A stretch of DNA of 64,000 bases from Parelaphostrongylus tenuis. Taxonomy: Eukaryota > Nematoda > Chromadorea > Rhabditida > Metastrongylidae. The position numbers and the translations under genes are program-made. How positions within the stretch are numbered: position 1 is the stretch's first letter; each line of letters opens with the position of its first letter. The DNA is taken from positions 1-64,000 of the forward strand of contig JAHQIW010006986.1 in NCBI GenBank assembly GCA_019055375.1, written 5' to 3'. Below the pieces are notes generated by a model, which saw only the letters and a program-made list of their open reading frames with translations, was not told the DNA's origin and searched no databases. Positions 11,190 through 23,649 of the stretch are shown here, piece by piece.

Positions 11190-14100
11190 AACATCTCGCC
11201 TATCATCTGTATCACCTGTCGTCCCATTGATCGTTAAGTGACTGGAGCGGATACCAGCAACACTTCCATATTTTCCAATGGCGTGCAAGAACAGCCCATT
11301 GGTGTCATCCTCGCTCTAGAGAGCTGCTGAACATTATATCTTCCCTCTGTGCCTTTCGTGAAGAGATCGGACTAACGGGTCGGTGGTCTTCCTGTAGAGA
11401 GCTTGATGTCCTGAGGAATCTAGTCGGTAACGGCTCTCGTCCATCTGTTGTCGATGAAGCGCATCACGTGTCCGGCCCACTTTATTTATCGATATCCTGG
11501 CTGTAGAACGGCGTCTTTATTTTCATCGTTGACGTAGGTCGCAGCTTCGAATCCTTCCTTCATTTGAAAGATACGGGATACTCCTAGCATCGACCTTTCG
11601 ACGGCGTGAAACTCCAAGTGATCTTTCATCCTGTTACGCAGCGATCAGATTTCTGCTGCATACGTCAGGGCAGGGATAATGGTCGAGTCGAAAAGGTGGG
11701 CAAGAAGTCGGACGTTCTTTGTCCTCTTCACTACATCTTTGATGCTCTTAAACGTTCTCCAAGCCACTCGTTTCTTCAGCTCAACTCTGGAGCTAAGTCG
11801 TTCATCATGTTGATTTAACACCTAGAAAGACGTAACTGGAGCATTCGGAGATTGTCGTTCCGTTGAACGTGAATGGGGCATTCAAAACCCATCCTTCCTC
11901 ATGTACATCGCTTTCGTTAGATTTAGTTGGAGACCCATCCTTCCACAGGCGTTGTCGAAATCGGTCAACATTCGCTCCGCTTGGCTGATGCTTGCTGTTA
12001 TGAAGACGATATCATCAGCAAAGCGAAGATGCTTTAATTGTCGACCGTCAACTTTTCACTCCCAAATCGTCCTATTCAAATGTTCGCATGACGTTTTGAA
12101 GGGTGGCAGGGAATAATTTTGGCGAAATTGTGTCTTCCTGTCAAACTCCTCTTCTTAGGTTTTTGGTTATATTCTTGTATAATGGAGATATTTTGGTCGT
12201 CAAATTTTCATACAGCTCACGAAGGGTCAATATGTATTTAGGAGGGACGCCCTGTTTATCCAGAGCCTCCATAACCGCTTCTGTTTCCACTGAATCGAAG
12301 GCTTTCTTCAGATTGATGAAAGTAAGACAGAGTGGTTGTTTGTACTCTCGTCAAACTTCAATGAGTCTTGTAAGCGTGTCGGATATGGTCTACGGTACTG
12401 AATCCTTTTCGGAGCCCTGCTTGTTCGCATGGCTGTCCTTCGTCCAGTGTTCTGTCAATCCTGTTCAGAATAGCTCGAGTAAAGAGTTTATAGACAACGC
12501 ACAGCAAGCAGATTAAGTGATAATTACCTTGTCGTGAATGACTTCTTTTTTGAACAACAATAGTGTCTTGCTGGTTTTCCATCGAATGGGGACCTTGCAT
12601 TCTGGCAGGAGCGAGTGAAGAGCCGAGTCAGGGTGTCGACGAGAACTGATGGTAGGTTCTTAAAGTGTTTTGGTCTGATCCTGTCTGGACTGGGTGTTGT
12701 TCTGTTCTTCACCGACAATATAGCGTGTCGGATTTCGAAACAGAGGACCGGTAGAACGACATATTCATCCTCTTTCAATTTATATGTCAGTAAGAGGGCA
12801 TGACTAGCGAAGAGATCCGAGTAGTTCTGGTGGATGATTTTTTCCGTTACCCTTCTGGACGCTGTAAGTGTACTGTCAGGGCATCGGAGTGCAATCATCT
12901 TGATCTTATAATTAGCAAAGCCTCTCTCGGCTTTGCGCATGCTCTTCCCAGCTTCTGCCAAAACTGTTGCTCCTCATTTTTGAAGTCTTCTTTTATCGCT
13001 TCTCCGCAGCGTTTCGCAAGTTCGTACGTAAGGTTTCGGTTGCCTGTAGCTGGTGCGATTCCACGTTGGCGTATCAGCTCGAGTGTCTGTGGAGACAAGC
13101 GTCTCTTCGTGACCTTAGGACTTCTCGGCTTTCACAGCGCTAGCGTGAAGATATTCAACGAGCCGATCGTATTCTTTGTCGATGTTGTCGACAACGGTAT
13201 CTTCCCAGGAGCCGACTAATGATTCAAATACATCCCAGTTTATTGTAGTTCTGTTAATTCTCTATACATTTAATATTCGTTGTTCAAATTTAGCGGCATT
13301 CTCCCCTTTTCGCGAAAAGCGGAACGTTGCGCTAAGGAGACGATGGTCTCATTCCGTGTAGAACTTAAGAGCAACAGCGACATCGGTCAGGCAAAACCTT
13401 CGATTTACTACAATGTGGTCTATTTTGTTATGGTACTCTCTATTGAGAAACCCACGTCCATCGCTGAGATTGAGGCTTTTGGAATTTGTGAGTTAGCACG
13501 GATGGTTCGGGTCGTCATGATAAACTCAGATAGCCTCTTGCCTTGTTCTTTCCATTCTAGTCCGTCGGTCCCAATATGACGTTCCTCAGACGTTCTCCTA
13601 GGTCCTATTTTCGCGTTAAAATCTCTGACAATGACCTTGAAGATTGTACGATTTTCTCTGAAGAATTTTTCGAGGCCCATATAAAACGCTTCGCATCGTC
13701 TTCGTCATAGCTTGATGTTGGTGCTTAAGCAACGAAAATGGTCAAATCCGGCATTAAACCACATCGTTTCAACCGTAATTGCGTAGCACGTGTTGTGAGC
13801 TGTTCAAACGATACGATAATCACGGTCAAACTCGATTTGACGAGAATGCCAGCTCCGCCAACACCTCTGGTATCGCATGTTCGAAGGAACAGTTCTTTTC
13901 CTGTGTTATAACAGCGGGAAAAGGATGGAGTCTTCTTGTCTCGGCCAGGCCAATGACATCGTACCTTATCCTTCTTGCTTGAATCAATGAATCTTCTACA
14001 ACGGATTCGTGAGCAAGGACTCTTGCATTGTAGGTACAGATCGTCATCTTAGTCCGTTTCGATCTTGGCAGCCTAGTTTGTCCCTGAGATTTTAGCAGCC

Positions 14101-14545
14101 TCTCCGTGCTCGTTCTACCTGGCGCTGCCGTACCAGGGGTTCTTTCGGGTCAGGGGAAAGAGGCCCATACTTGTTACTGCTGCTTTTTGGTGCCCAACGT
14201 AAAGCTTGCCAAGCTCTAAACCTGGGGGCTGGGTACTCACGAGTAGCTTGCCAGTTTCTCTCGGAGGAGCGGGAGGAGCTTATTTGTTGGAGGCGACTCC
14301 TAAACGCCTCCCACGTACTTCCCAGCCGTATAATTGCTAGCTTTTTGCCGGCTTGACTCGTGTAAAAAAGAGCTTTGTCAAGTCGGCGCTGCAGAAGCAA
14401 GCAGCTTGTCCCCTGAATCCATCTGCGTCTCTGAGAAGCACACGGTCGCTTTTTGGTTTGCGTTTGTTCCCCTATCCACCACCTGAGGACACGCCACGTG
14501 CCCTCGCGACTAAGTGGGCGGGATCCCTCTAAGATATAGATCCGA
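11190..14545 (-). mobile_element. RTE-type LINE retrotransposon, nearly full length, decayed
   Basis: Read on the minus strand, the order is 5' to 3' of an RTE element. A low-complexity N-terminal region (14092-14400) comes first. The apurinic endonuclease starts ICTYNARVLAHESVVEDSL (near 14040), with RYDVIGLAETRR, and continues with VRDFNAKIGPRRT (13645-13600). A linker precedes the reverse transcriptase, with RTTPSPDRIRPKHFKNLP (about 12700), CEQAGLRKGFSTVDHIRHAY and the catalytic RFADDIVF box (about 12000-12025). The C-terminal STGRPPT...SDLFTKGTEGR follows, then a GTATCACCTGT tail. Frames are broken by several stops and shifts, so it is dead. Open frames seen on the plus strand here are antisense shadows. 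Confidence 0.88.
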
Positions 14546-14721
14546 GATCATTTCGCGTAGTCACTCAATATTTTATCTATCCATCTCTAAATGTTTCAGT
14601 GCGGTAGCACCAGCTTTTCAAATTTAGTTTGTCTCATTCTCATCATTCGTGTAGCAAATATTGATATAAACAATCCACAAAATGCATAAATTATAAGATC
14701 ATAGGTTTCAGGCTGTATACG

Positions 14722-17163
14722 ATGATCAAGCTGATGATCGTCGTTTTCATCGTTAGGACAGGGTTATGCTTGACCAGAGAGCAACTCTTACAGCATCTCA
14801 GGGAAAAGCAAGATACTCGAAATACCTTCGATTCTCGAATTCCTCAATTTGTACAACCGATTGGCTACGTGGACGACAAGTACGTTTACAGTTTCAGCGA
14901 TCTGTGCGTACATACTTCATCAGCTTAAAACAATATTTCATGAAAATGTTTATATGTTCTGCCTCCTCGTAGCAAAACAAGTCGGTGTTTTCTCACTAGG
15001 CAAGCACGAGATGACTCGTTCGTAACGGATTTTCTTTCACTATTTGACACTTCTGAAGTTCAATCGGTAGCTTAGGTCCGATTTCAATACGGTATTGTCT
15101 TTTGAGAACGTCTTTCTATTGTGGTGTAGCCGTGAAGATTAGATTACGTCACACCTACTGTGCGCATTTTTTGCTCGGCTATGGTTTGTGGAAGACTTTT
15201 TACCACAGTTCTAGCACGTAATGGAGAGCTTGAAGAAAGGTGATCCTTAAAGTGGATTTCTTTCTTAAAATGGTTCCTGTAGAACTGAAATAATATGACG
15301 TTTCTCTCTTAGAAGTATATGTGCCATAAAGATATGAGCTTGTAGAAAAAAAAATGGTGAATCAGAATTAAAAAGCATGCAGTAATCTTTCAAAAATCTA
15401 GGGAAAGTTTTCATATGGATAACTGGAGTCATGTCCTTTCGGGACGGAAATTGAAATTGCTGAACTCAAGGTAATTGGAGAGGCTGCAATTTCGCATTTT
15501 ATTGCGGTATTTTTCAACTATTTTGAGAAATTTTCAGGTGTGTTGTATTAATATTGCCGAAGATACTCTGCTATGCCTTTATACATGCACTACTTTTTAA
15601 TTTTGTCCTAGTGCTGCTTTGAAGTTTTGAGAAACCGGGTTTGAAGTTTAAGCGACGGCTAAGAGCTACTGGTTTATTCTTTTCGCTCTTACGTTATTTT
15701 TATCGAGCCCTTCAAAACAATTTTAGTCCCAGAATTTTTCAAAATTTGAGGTATTGATTAAATGACCTCTAACAGTTTAGAGAAGAGCCGTTCACTGACC
15801 TTAGTTGAGTAAACAAAGTAAACCAAATGATAAACTCAGATTACTTTCACTCCTACAATGTCCTTCGAAGGGGTTTTTAGAAACCAAGCGCAGTTTCGAA
15901 ATTCCCTAAATTTCAATTTTCAAAATTTACAAAAAGTCTGCAAGGAGTTTTACGCAGCGGAAAAAGCCTCAAATTAGTCGTGTACCTGAAAGGGCACACG
16001 CCATCCCAAAAGTGTCAAAACACGATTTGTTAAACAATAGCTAATTTTTTGACGAACATCGTCTTCATCAGGCCCTCGACTACCAAAATAATATGTCTAC
16101 TCGGCGAGCTGCTTTCGTAATTGGGGCATAAAAAATTCGAAATGTAGATTGCAGTTGCATGGTAAACAGCCACCTGCACACTCACTGTTTTCTAGCAGTC
16201 TCCTTCATTCTTTGAGGAGATCAGGTGCACAGAGTTTGCAGGGGCCGGGAGTTTCTAATTAGTCTGATAAAAGAATGGTCATGAATAGTTCCGGTTTCAA
16301 AGTAATCACAAGAGTCTTCTCAATCTTCGAGTCATGATATCTACACAACCACTAATTCATTGATAATTTCGTAACATGCTTCGTATTTGTAATAAAATTT
16401 TGAACATTTCAAGAACAAAACTGAAGTTAGAAAAACTCAAAGATCCTCCATTTGTGATAAACGGACTTGCTTGATTTATGTCGATAAGGCCAACATTCAA
16501 AATGGTGCTCAGATCACACAAAGAATCAAATCTAAAAATGCTTCAAAGAGCTCATTGAAGTCCTTGGGCCGTCCTTTAGTATATATCAACGAAAACTACG
16601 TATATGATGTTCACGTAGCGGGATTGCACGTTCAATGTACTCCAAGCTGTACACATTTCAGACCAATATGGCCGCGCGTTTTGGACACGGTGAAATCTGA
16701 GGCTGAGCTGTTCTTCGATGACAGCAATATTCCTTATCGGGTACGTGAATTAGGTTGAAATAGAAGCAAAGTGATTCTACGAGCGACTTTACAAAATTGC
16801 CCATGCCTCCGGTGATGGTTGTTCACCTAATATAGACGACTTGTCAAGAGCTTTTCAGTGACGTAAGTCAAAGTACGGCTAATGTAATTCTCAACCAAGA
16901 AGGGAAAAACCATTTTTCAGCGGGATCACAACTTACCTCTCTGCATTGTGATAGGATTACAAATAACTTGTCTGTAGCTGCAGTCGCTTTTTCATGGCTT
17001 TCGGGTTAAAAAATCAGCAAGAGAACATATTACTTTCGTAGACCGCAATTTGTAAGTCTTTTTTCAGGTTGCTCCCCATCGAGACGCTGCGGCTCTAATC
17101 CGAAAAATCGACAAGGAAGAAAACTATAATAATGTAATTACCTTTCTTCAGAGGTACATTTAA
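14722..17163 (+). CDS. Secreted protein of unknown family, three exons, 202 residues
   Basis: Exons are 14722-14907, 16414-16740 and 17068-17163 (stop TAA), all joined in phase 0. A TTTCAG acceptor ends at 14711, 10 nt before the ATG, the usual position of a nematode spliced-leader site. Residues 1-17 (MIKLMIVVFIVRTGLC) form a signal peptide. The mature protein has cysteines in FSDLCNKT, ICDKRTC and VQCTPSC, and two similar aromatic segments, GYVDDKYVYSF and YINENYVYDV. The C-terminal third is helical and charged (PHRDAAALIRKIDKEENY...). Donors are GTACAT and GTACGT; the last acceptor is CTTTTTTCAG. The exon 2 acceptor (CATTTCAAG) is the weakest point. No known domain is recognised. Confidence 0.62.
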
Positions 17164-17709
17164 TGAAGAGAATAAAGGACGAAGTGTTCGGTTTTGACCA
17201 GTTTTTAAGCTGTCAACCATCCATTCTGCATAAATGCAGGTATTGAACTGTCTGTCTCGGAAGGATGGAAGGGTTGGTGAGCGTGTGGCTCCGTAGCGAA
17301 CGAATGACCAGTACATTGTTTACTCGATAGCCATAATTTATTTCCAAGTTACAGGCATTTTTGTGAACAATAATCACAGTTATAACAATGAAGTCAAGTA
17401 CAATACAGAATGATACGCCAAACGTTTGGTGATACAGAATCGATAACTGACAGGAAAGGGCGAATATCACTGATTATGCATACGCTGCGCATACTAAGAC
17501 CCTAATGGAGTATTTCTTAGTTTTTAAAATAATATAGATGTGCGAAACATATGATACACAATCCCAGACAACCTAGTCATAATGGAGAAGTGCAACTTCA
17601 CCCGTAACAAAAATTTTTCTCACCAAAAAAGAAGAGACATTAATGGAAGATGGCTGCGTAAAGTCCTGAGTTGGATTGAAGAAGACCACGTGGGTTAATT
17701 CAGAAGACG

Positions 17710-18733
17710 TCACTGCATGTTTGGATAGTTGGGATTGAAGAGCACCGGCATGAAGAACTCAAACATCATTACTATCAAGCACACAGCCAGTGTGTAGAAA
17801 ATGACAAAGATGTACAGCGAACGGCCCTGAACTACTAACAGCAGTTCTTGGAGGTCTAATTTGCTACTAAAACTAATTTTGCTGTTTAACCTCCTAGTTA
17901 ACATAAAAATATGAAAAAATGGAACTGCTACTAGTTCTTATGGAACTCTGGTCTAAATCACGTTTGAGAGAAAGGCAGGACGATGGCTCTGTTGCAGTAA
18001 TGGAAAAATTAGTGATTCACTGGAGAGGGCAATCGTGGGATCTAAGTTACCTTACGATCCTATATCAGTACTCATGTGAATAGATCCTAGTATATTATTC
18101 TGATATCAGTACTCTTGTGAGAAGATCCTAGTATATTAGTATAGTATCCTAGTATATAGTATATAGTATATTATATATAGTAAAAAAAACTATACTGAGA
18201 ATATGTCAAGGTGCAAAAAAAGCCTCATACGATGTCGAAAAAAAGCGATATTGGGGGAAAGTGGTAAAACTTAGTGTTAGAGGGAGTTCGAAGGCATGTC
18301 TTTCGTTCGAGAACCATTAACAATAGTTTTATCTAAACGTTATTCACCTTCAACGTATTCACATGCTCCGGTTTGTTAAATGGATCCAAGTCGGTGCCAA
18401 TGGTGATCTCTGAAGAAATTCTAGACTTATACAGCAGTTTCAAATAATAAAGAATAACTCACTGAACTCGGTTGAAAACCTGGCAAACTGAGAATTTTTA
18501 AGTTGATTGATGTTGTGATTTTGGAAATTCTAGTGTTACTGCATTTTTTCCCGCCTGAGGTCGTACTTTTGCTCACCACTCAATTCTCTTAGGTTGCGAC
18601 TTTCGAAAATATTCCTGATTTTGCCAGATTTTCCAAACGAACCACTCTGACGCCCACCATCAAGTGCTAGGGATCAAACTTAAAGCTTGACATTGTTTTA
18701 CTCACTTTTATGAGGACTCGCTCCGCTCGACAT
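17710..18733 (-). CDS. Small single-pass membrane protein, three exons, 68 residues
   Basis: Exons in order are 18706-18733, 18348-18409 and 17710-17826, in consistent phase, ending TGA. The product begins MSSGASPHKK, continues ITIGTDLDPFNKPEHVNTLK, then GRS, a strongly hydrophobic stretch (LYIFVIFYTLAVCLIVMMF) and a short tail ending NPNYPNMQ. Splice sites are good: GTGAGT, TTTCTTCAG, GTGAAT and AGTTCAG. The layout, a short polar N-terminus, one transmembrane helix and a few C-terminal residues, suggests a small organelle or ER membrane subunit, but no family is named. An alternative micro-exon at 18463-18487 (FARFSTEF, donor GTGAGT) exists but would shift the frame of the proposed start. 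Confidence 0.5.
18100..18190. repeat. TA-rich simple repeat
   Basis: AGTATATTAGTATAG-type units repeat irregularly, with GATCCTAGTATATTA present twice (about 18085 and 18128). It lies in an intron of the small membrane-protein gene. Confidence 0.6.
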
Positions 18734-18944
18734 TTGGTTAATCAATGAACAATTTTGTAGCGTGAATTTGCAGTTATGGCCGAGCGATCTTTCATGAAAG
18801 GTGAAGTGCCTCTGATGCCGCGAGTGAGGCGTAGTTATATCATAGAAGAAGTGGAGTGTAGCGGTAGGATATGGATAATAAATAAAAGAGAACTTTTTTT
18901 GACCGCCTTTCGCGGTAGTAAGATGTTATAATTAACTCAAAGAT

Positions 18945-19300
18945 GAAGAGTGATGTGCAAAAACACATGCGTCAACTAGGATGCGAATCCATATTTCACT
19001 TTATCCGGGGCCGCGTGCTGTACCGTAACGCTACCAGCGCCCGTTTCGACACCACTCTTTCTACACCACAACGCGTTATCTGTCAACAGCCAACAGTCAA
19101 CAGTCTGGCATGGGTAGTCGATATCGAAATTGAACCCACTTATGCTTACAAATATTGGGTATTGATAATCAATCAGAATTCTTTCTATTTGAGCGTCTAG
19201 TGGTGTCAAAACAGGAGTCGGTAGTGCAACGGTTCAGCGCGCGTCCCCGTATAGGATGAAATGTGGGTTCGAGTTTCAGCTGACGCAAATGTTTTGCACA
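18945..19300. repeat. Foldback element with two opposed tRNA-like arms
   Basis: The left arm (18952-19035) reversed reads AGCGTTACGGTACAGCACGC ... GGATTCGCATCC. The right arm (19205-19290) reads GTCGGTAGTGCAACGGTTCA ... GGGTTCGAGTTTC. Both hold box A-like and box B-like pol III motifs, and the outer ends (TGCAAAAACACATGCGTCA and its partner) are inverted copies, so each arm is a tRNA-like domain facing outward. The loop is about 170 bp. Neither arm is a functional tRNA, because the anticodon arm does not close. Confidence 0.6.
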
Positions 19301-19309
19301 ATAAATGGA

Positions 19310-20450
19310 TGATCGATAGACGATTCAAATGAAAGGCATTAAATCTTTTCGTTAGGATGATTTGTCATAGAAATGAGAAGAAGTCTATGTAGCATGCTAT
19401 AAAGTGTGTAGCGCGGAATCGAGAATACAAGCGACCACGAAAAGCGGAAACCGGAGCTTGCGTTTTTTCCCCAAACGCAAAGCAAATTCAGCTAAGAGTA
19501 GATAAAAGATAAGAAATAAGCAAAAAACGCAGAAAAACATAGCGAACACAAAATCAAGTACACAATTTGTAAAAAAAATCAGGAGAGAAATCTTTCAACA
19601 ATCTTTTCGTGCCACCGTTTATACGAAATTCTTAGCAAGTGCCTAACACGTATCTCAGTTCATGCCAGAGAGGTGTTATGGGATACATGCGGCATGGTTT
19701 GACACTCAAAATGAATTGTTTCCCCATCATAAATTAACAGTTTTTCAAAACAGCAACTTCACAATTTCTAGAACGGAGAGATGAGAGCAAAAAGCACAAT
19801 TGACTAAGGAATTCGATAGGTGTTCTAAGCTTAGTTAATTCACGACATAGCTAAATTTTTGTTGAATATCGTTAATTATTTGATGAATAAAGTACCTGAG
19901 GACTTGAGAGCTCTACAGACTTTTGTGAACACTGGAAATGGTTGGGTCATATCTTACTAAGCTGCGTCGAGGCAATACAAAGGGCGTTTTCAACCAAGAT
20001 TTGAAAATGCCGCATCTAACTGAACAGCTACAATATAAGTTTCTTTATTTCAATAGTATGATAGCATAAAATTTTGAAGCTCTGACTGATGGATTCTCTG
20101 AAGCCAATTTTTGCAATAATTGGTTATTGTAGCCTTCTCTCTTTGCAGTTGTCAAAAACGACTGAAAGTGATCGCTGATCAAAAGTAATTCCGTAACATA
20201 GGTGAGGAAATATTCTTTAATTTGGATCGTTCCACCTCTGCAGAGTTAGCCCTTTCGTGACAAAATCTTTCACCGTTTTTCCTTTGATTTTAGCAATCAT
20301 TCGATACTTAAATCTCGGCATATTCAACACCGTTATTGATTTTTGGAAAGAACTTGTTAGTGCGATGTAGCAACAAGAATAAAACTTCGTTTCACTTTCA
20401 GAGTGCACTTTTTGCTCGGCTAATGGTTTGAGTGGTTTTACAACAAGGAA
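19310..20450. other. Stretch without a supported gene
   Basis: A 78-codon minus frame at 20217-20453 has no start or acceptor support. About 60 bp at 20390-20450 (TTTTTGCTCGGCTAATGG) resemble 15160-15225, a dispersed repeat. Confidence 0.3.
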
Positions 20451-20454
20451 CAAG

Positions 20455-20830
20455 GTATTAGCACCTATTCGTAGCTTGATAAACGCTCATTCTGATACTG
20501 GGTTTGCTATTTGTGAGCTAATTCCGGCTCTGATCATCTTCGTTGTTTACGCACCATTATCAAGCAATGACGAAACGAAATTGAAGTGTTCTATTTGGAC
20601 CTAGAACAATTCTCAAGAGAAGATCATCTATTCGTCAAGGTCATCATCGGAGATTTCAACGTGGAAACTAAACCTAGAAGAGCGCTTAAAATACTTGACA
20701 ATGAGAGGCATGGACTGACATGGAACGACTAAGGTGAGAGGCTATCTGAGTTTATCATGACGACCAAAACCATCAGTGGTAACTCACAGTGCAAGTGGGA
20801 GACTCGTTGTGGAGAGTAGCATCGCATATT
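20455..20830 (+). mobile_element. RTE LINE endonuclease fragment
   Basis: The plus strand reads ALIIFVVYAPLSSNDETKL (near 20530) and IGDFNVETKPRRALK, then GERLSEFIMTTKTISGNSQ, in shifting frames. This is the same endonuclease segment as 13420-13680 of the larger element. It is interrupted by mariner-like DNA before the RTE continues at 21500. Confidence 0.6.
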
Positions 20831-21079
20831 AGTAAATCAAAGGTTCTCTCAAATCAGTGATATGGTTGTTTGAAAATTCTAAACGAGAATACGCCATCGT
20901 ACCCTTTTCACAGCTATTTTTTGCGAGTAAGAGAAATGCGTTACTGCAAAATCGCAGAACTGTTAGGCTGTCCTATGATTACTTTCACATTAGTGTTTTA
21001 TTCAGATTTTTTCCACTTGAAATCGAATTATTACCAAAAGGCGGTGGTATAGTGAAGAATGCTCTATAGCCAGACAATT

Positions 21080-21440
21080 GCAAACGGCCCGTAGCACCAC
21101 CTCTCGCCATCTGAATGAAATTGGCTAACGCAAAGTGATGTCTTGATGGACATCTCATGCACTGACCGACCACCTCACATTGCAAAGTCGATCGGCCGCG
21201 TTTGGAAAAGTGAGCTGGAGCACGGTATCACACCTACCGTATAATCCTGATATTGCTCCCTCGAATTATCGTCTCTCCCGCTCGCTGAAGCAGCATCACG
21301 GGAGGATAAATTCAAAGACTACAACCAGTTTTTAAGTGGCCTTACCGGCAATTTTTATTCAGCAAATCTCTACATAGTATTAATCATGATGGTAAATGTA
21401 TTGCCAATCAATTGATTCCTCTTAATAAAAAGCAGTTGAT
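21080..21440 (+). mobile_element. Mariner transposase C-terminus, inserted in RTE debris
   Basis: A plus-strand frame reads LTDHLTLQSRSAAFGKVSW, then LPYNPDIAPSNYRLSRSLKQ at about 21230-21295. The latter is the PPYSPDLAPSDYHLF box of mariner, with the last catalytic Asp replaced by Asn. A frame-shifted tail matches the usual F/Y-rich end. It lies between two RTE fragments of the same orientation, so it probably inserted into the LINE. Confidence 0.6.
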
Positions 21441-21499
21441 TTGGTGAAAGTGTCGAAATGCGGAAATTTTGCAGCCCAAAATCATTAACTGGGGTTTAC

Positions 21500-22270
21500 T
21501 CGACTCCTTTTTTAATCAGATATTGGAATGAAATCGAAAGAGAATACGATCGGCTCGCCCAACATCTTTACGTTAGAGCTATGAAAATGAAGGGTTCCAA
21601 AGTTATCGAAAAACGTTTGTCTCCAGAAACAGTCTGATACGACAATGTGAAAGAGCGCAACCCACACGCAGCACATAATTGACGTTCAAGATTGCGAAAC
21701 ACTGCACAGAAACGATAGAAAAAGGTTTTAAAGAGATAAATTGTGGCCGAAGCTGCAATAAGTGGAAAAGGCATTCGCAAAGCTTACCGAAACCTTGCCA
21801 ATTCCAGGACTAAGTTGATTGCATTGCGTCGCCCTAACGGAACACTTGCAGTTTTCAGAAAGGTAATGGATAAGATCGTTCGCGATCACTACCTGGATCA
21901 CTTCAACCAACCGGATGGTCAGATTTCACCATTACTAGTCTGGAAGGAAGGTATGATGATCAACGAGTTCCTAGAGCGACAGCAATCCAATGGGCTACTT
22001 TGACATGCGATAGAGAAAAAAATGGAAATGTCTGGTGGCCGCTGATATCATTCGGCGATGACGAGATTACAGTTGTAAACAATACAGGTAGTACTTGCCG
22101 GTAATACAGGTGGTAGTAGTATTTCGCTCATGAAATCAACATGATAGATAACGTGGCTCCAAAAATAAGCAAAAGTAAGCGAGCAGCTAGGGAAACTTAC
22201 AGAAGTACGATTTTTCTGTGGGAGCACACACGTTGGAGATCAGTACGCTTGCAAGCGGGACTGTAGTGTT
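21500..22270 (+). mobile_element. RTE LINE linker and C-terminal fragments
   Basis: GKGIRKAYRNLANSRTKLIA with LRRPNGTLAVFRKVMDKIV (21760-21880) matches the linker before the reverse transcriptase, equivalent to the segment near 12900 of the large element. At 22140-22200, INMIDNVAPKISKSKRAARE matches the region after the polymerase domain. The catalytic core is missing between them. Confidence 0.6.
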
Positions 22271-22479
22271 ATCGAACGCGACAAAGTAAGGTCAGAAGTA
22301 TTCTGTATCATAAAAGTGGAAGAGAAAATTAGCTGTGACCTGGTTAACAACTAAAGACCACATACGCGTTCGTAGAGTTTAGACCAAAATGACGAAAACT
22401 GCGTAGACCTCACACGTGTCGCATCGAAAGTCCACGTAGAAGAAAATCTAGCAATTGTATTCAGTGGAGCATCAAGCAC

Positions 22480-23640
22480 ACAGGTGAAAAATTATTAAGT
22501 CAGAATGGCACGACATTATATTCAGGAAAGACATGGCGATCAACAGAATCTACTCGGTATTCTTGTGTGCCCCAGTGACAGATGGGAAATTCATGGCGAC
22601 ATTCATTCGAAACACTAAATGTCCATCGGGATGACACTGAGCGTTTGCTTAAATGAATTATCTCTGCAGTGTAGCACCGAATACGGCCAATACTGCCTTT
22701 ATTTGGTCAAATTGACCATATTTAAAGCTATTTGCTGTCAATTGACCATATCAAAAACTACTTGCTTAATTATTAGAGAGAGCAAGCACAGTCTGCGAAA
22801 CGTGCATTATACGTATAGAAGGTTGTTCGACCTCACTGAGTTGAGCAATTCTCCAACACCTTTAGAGGCGATACATCAGTACCAAACTTGTCTGCAAGCA
22901 ACTTGTTCCTACCTAAAAGGGCGATAAATATCTTCATGTACGACCTGGGAGCACTAGCGGAGAGCTATTCGTAAATACCGCGATTCGGGATTATTTGCCA
23001 ATCTAAGGGGATTCTCAGCTCGCATTCAACCATTCAACGCGATTTATTAAGGATACAAAATCATTTAATGACAGCCAAGCTGAAGTGACAATTGAAGGTT
23101 TTTGTAAATGACGAATGTGAGACAAAGACTCAAATGAAAGAAATGGTGAAAGTTGTGGAAGATGTGGTGTTGCGACATATAGAATAAAATCAGAAATCAG
23201 AACGAATCAACAATAACAGTGATAATACAAAATGAGTGTGGTCAAAATTATAACCAAAGCACAAATTGCAAGATAAATAAAACGAATATCATCTGTTTCG
23301 CTTGATCATACGCTTTACGACTGACTAACACTGTACATAAGTTTGAACTGTTAGTCAGTCCGCTCTAACTGATTCATCAAAAACTGAAGCGTGCATCAGA
23401 ATCTTTACGCTCATTTATTCACCTGATTTTTCCTTTCAAAGGTAGAAATAAATACTTTTCTAGAGAAGCTGAAAGCGATGGTGAAAGGATAATGATGAAA
23501 TCAATGACCGTTGTTTAAACTTATTCTACTAGCAAACAGAATGATCGCCATATGATAATTCATTGTTACAATATATTGAACTTAACCAGAATGTCTCGCT
23601 CAAAATCTGTGGAGTTATTGCACGATGTACAATGTAATCA
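22480..23640. other. Stretch without a supported gene
   Basis: An ATG-led 102-codon plus frame at 22619-22927 contains a local duplication (TCAAATTGACCATAT / TCAATTGACCATATC) but has no splice or leader support. Its length is within chance for this composition. Confidence 0.3.
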
Positions 23641-23649
23641 ACACCCAAA

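Noticed and set aside
11606..13982. Several plus-strand frames, including one of 139 codons
   Set aside because: They are antisense to the RTE endonuclease and reverse-transcriptase domains, whose motifs are clear on the minus strand.
22619..22927. 102-codon plus-strand frame
   Set aside because: It begins in RTE debris, contains a local duplication and has no leader, acceptor or downstream partner.
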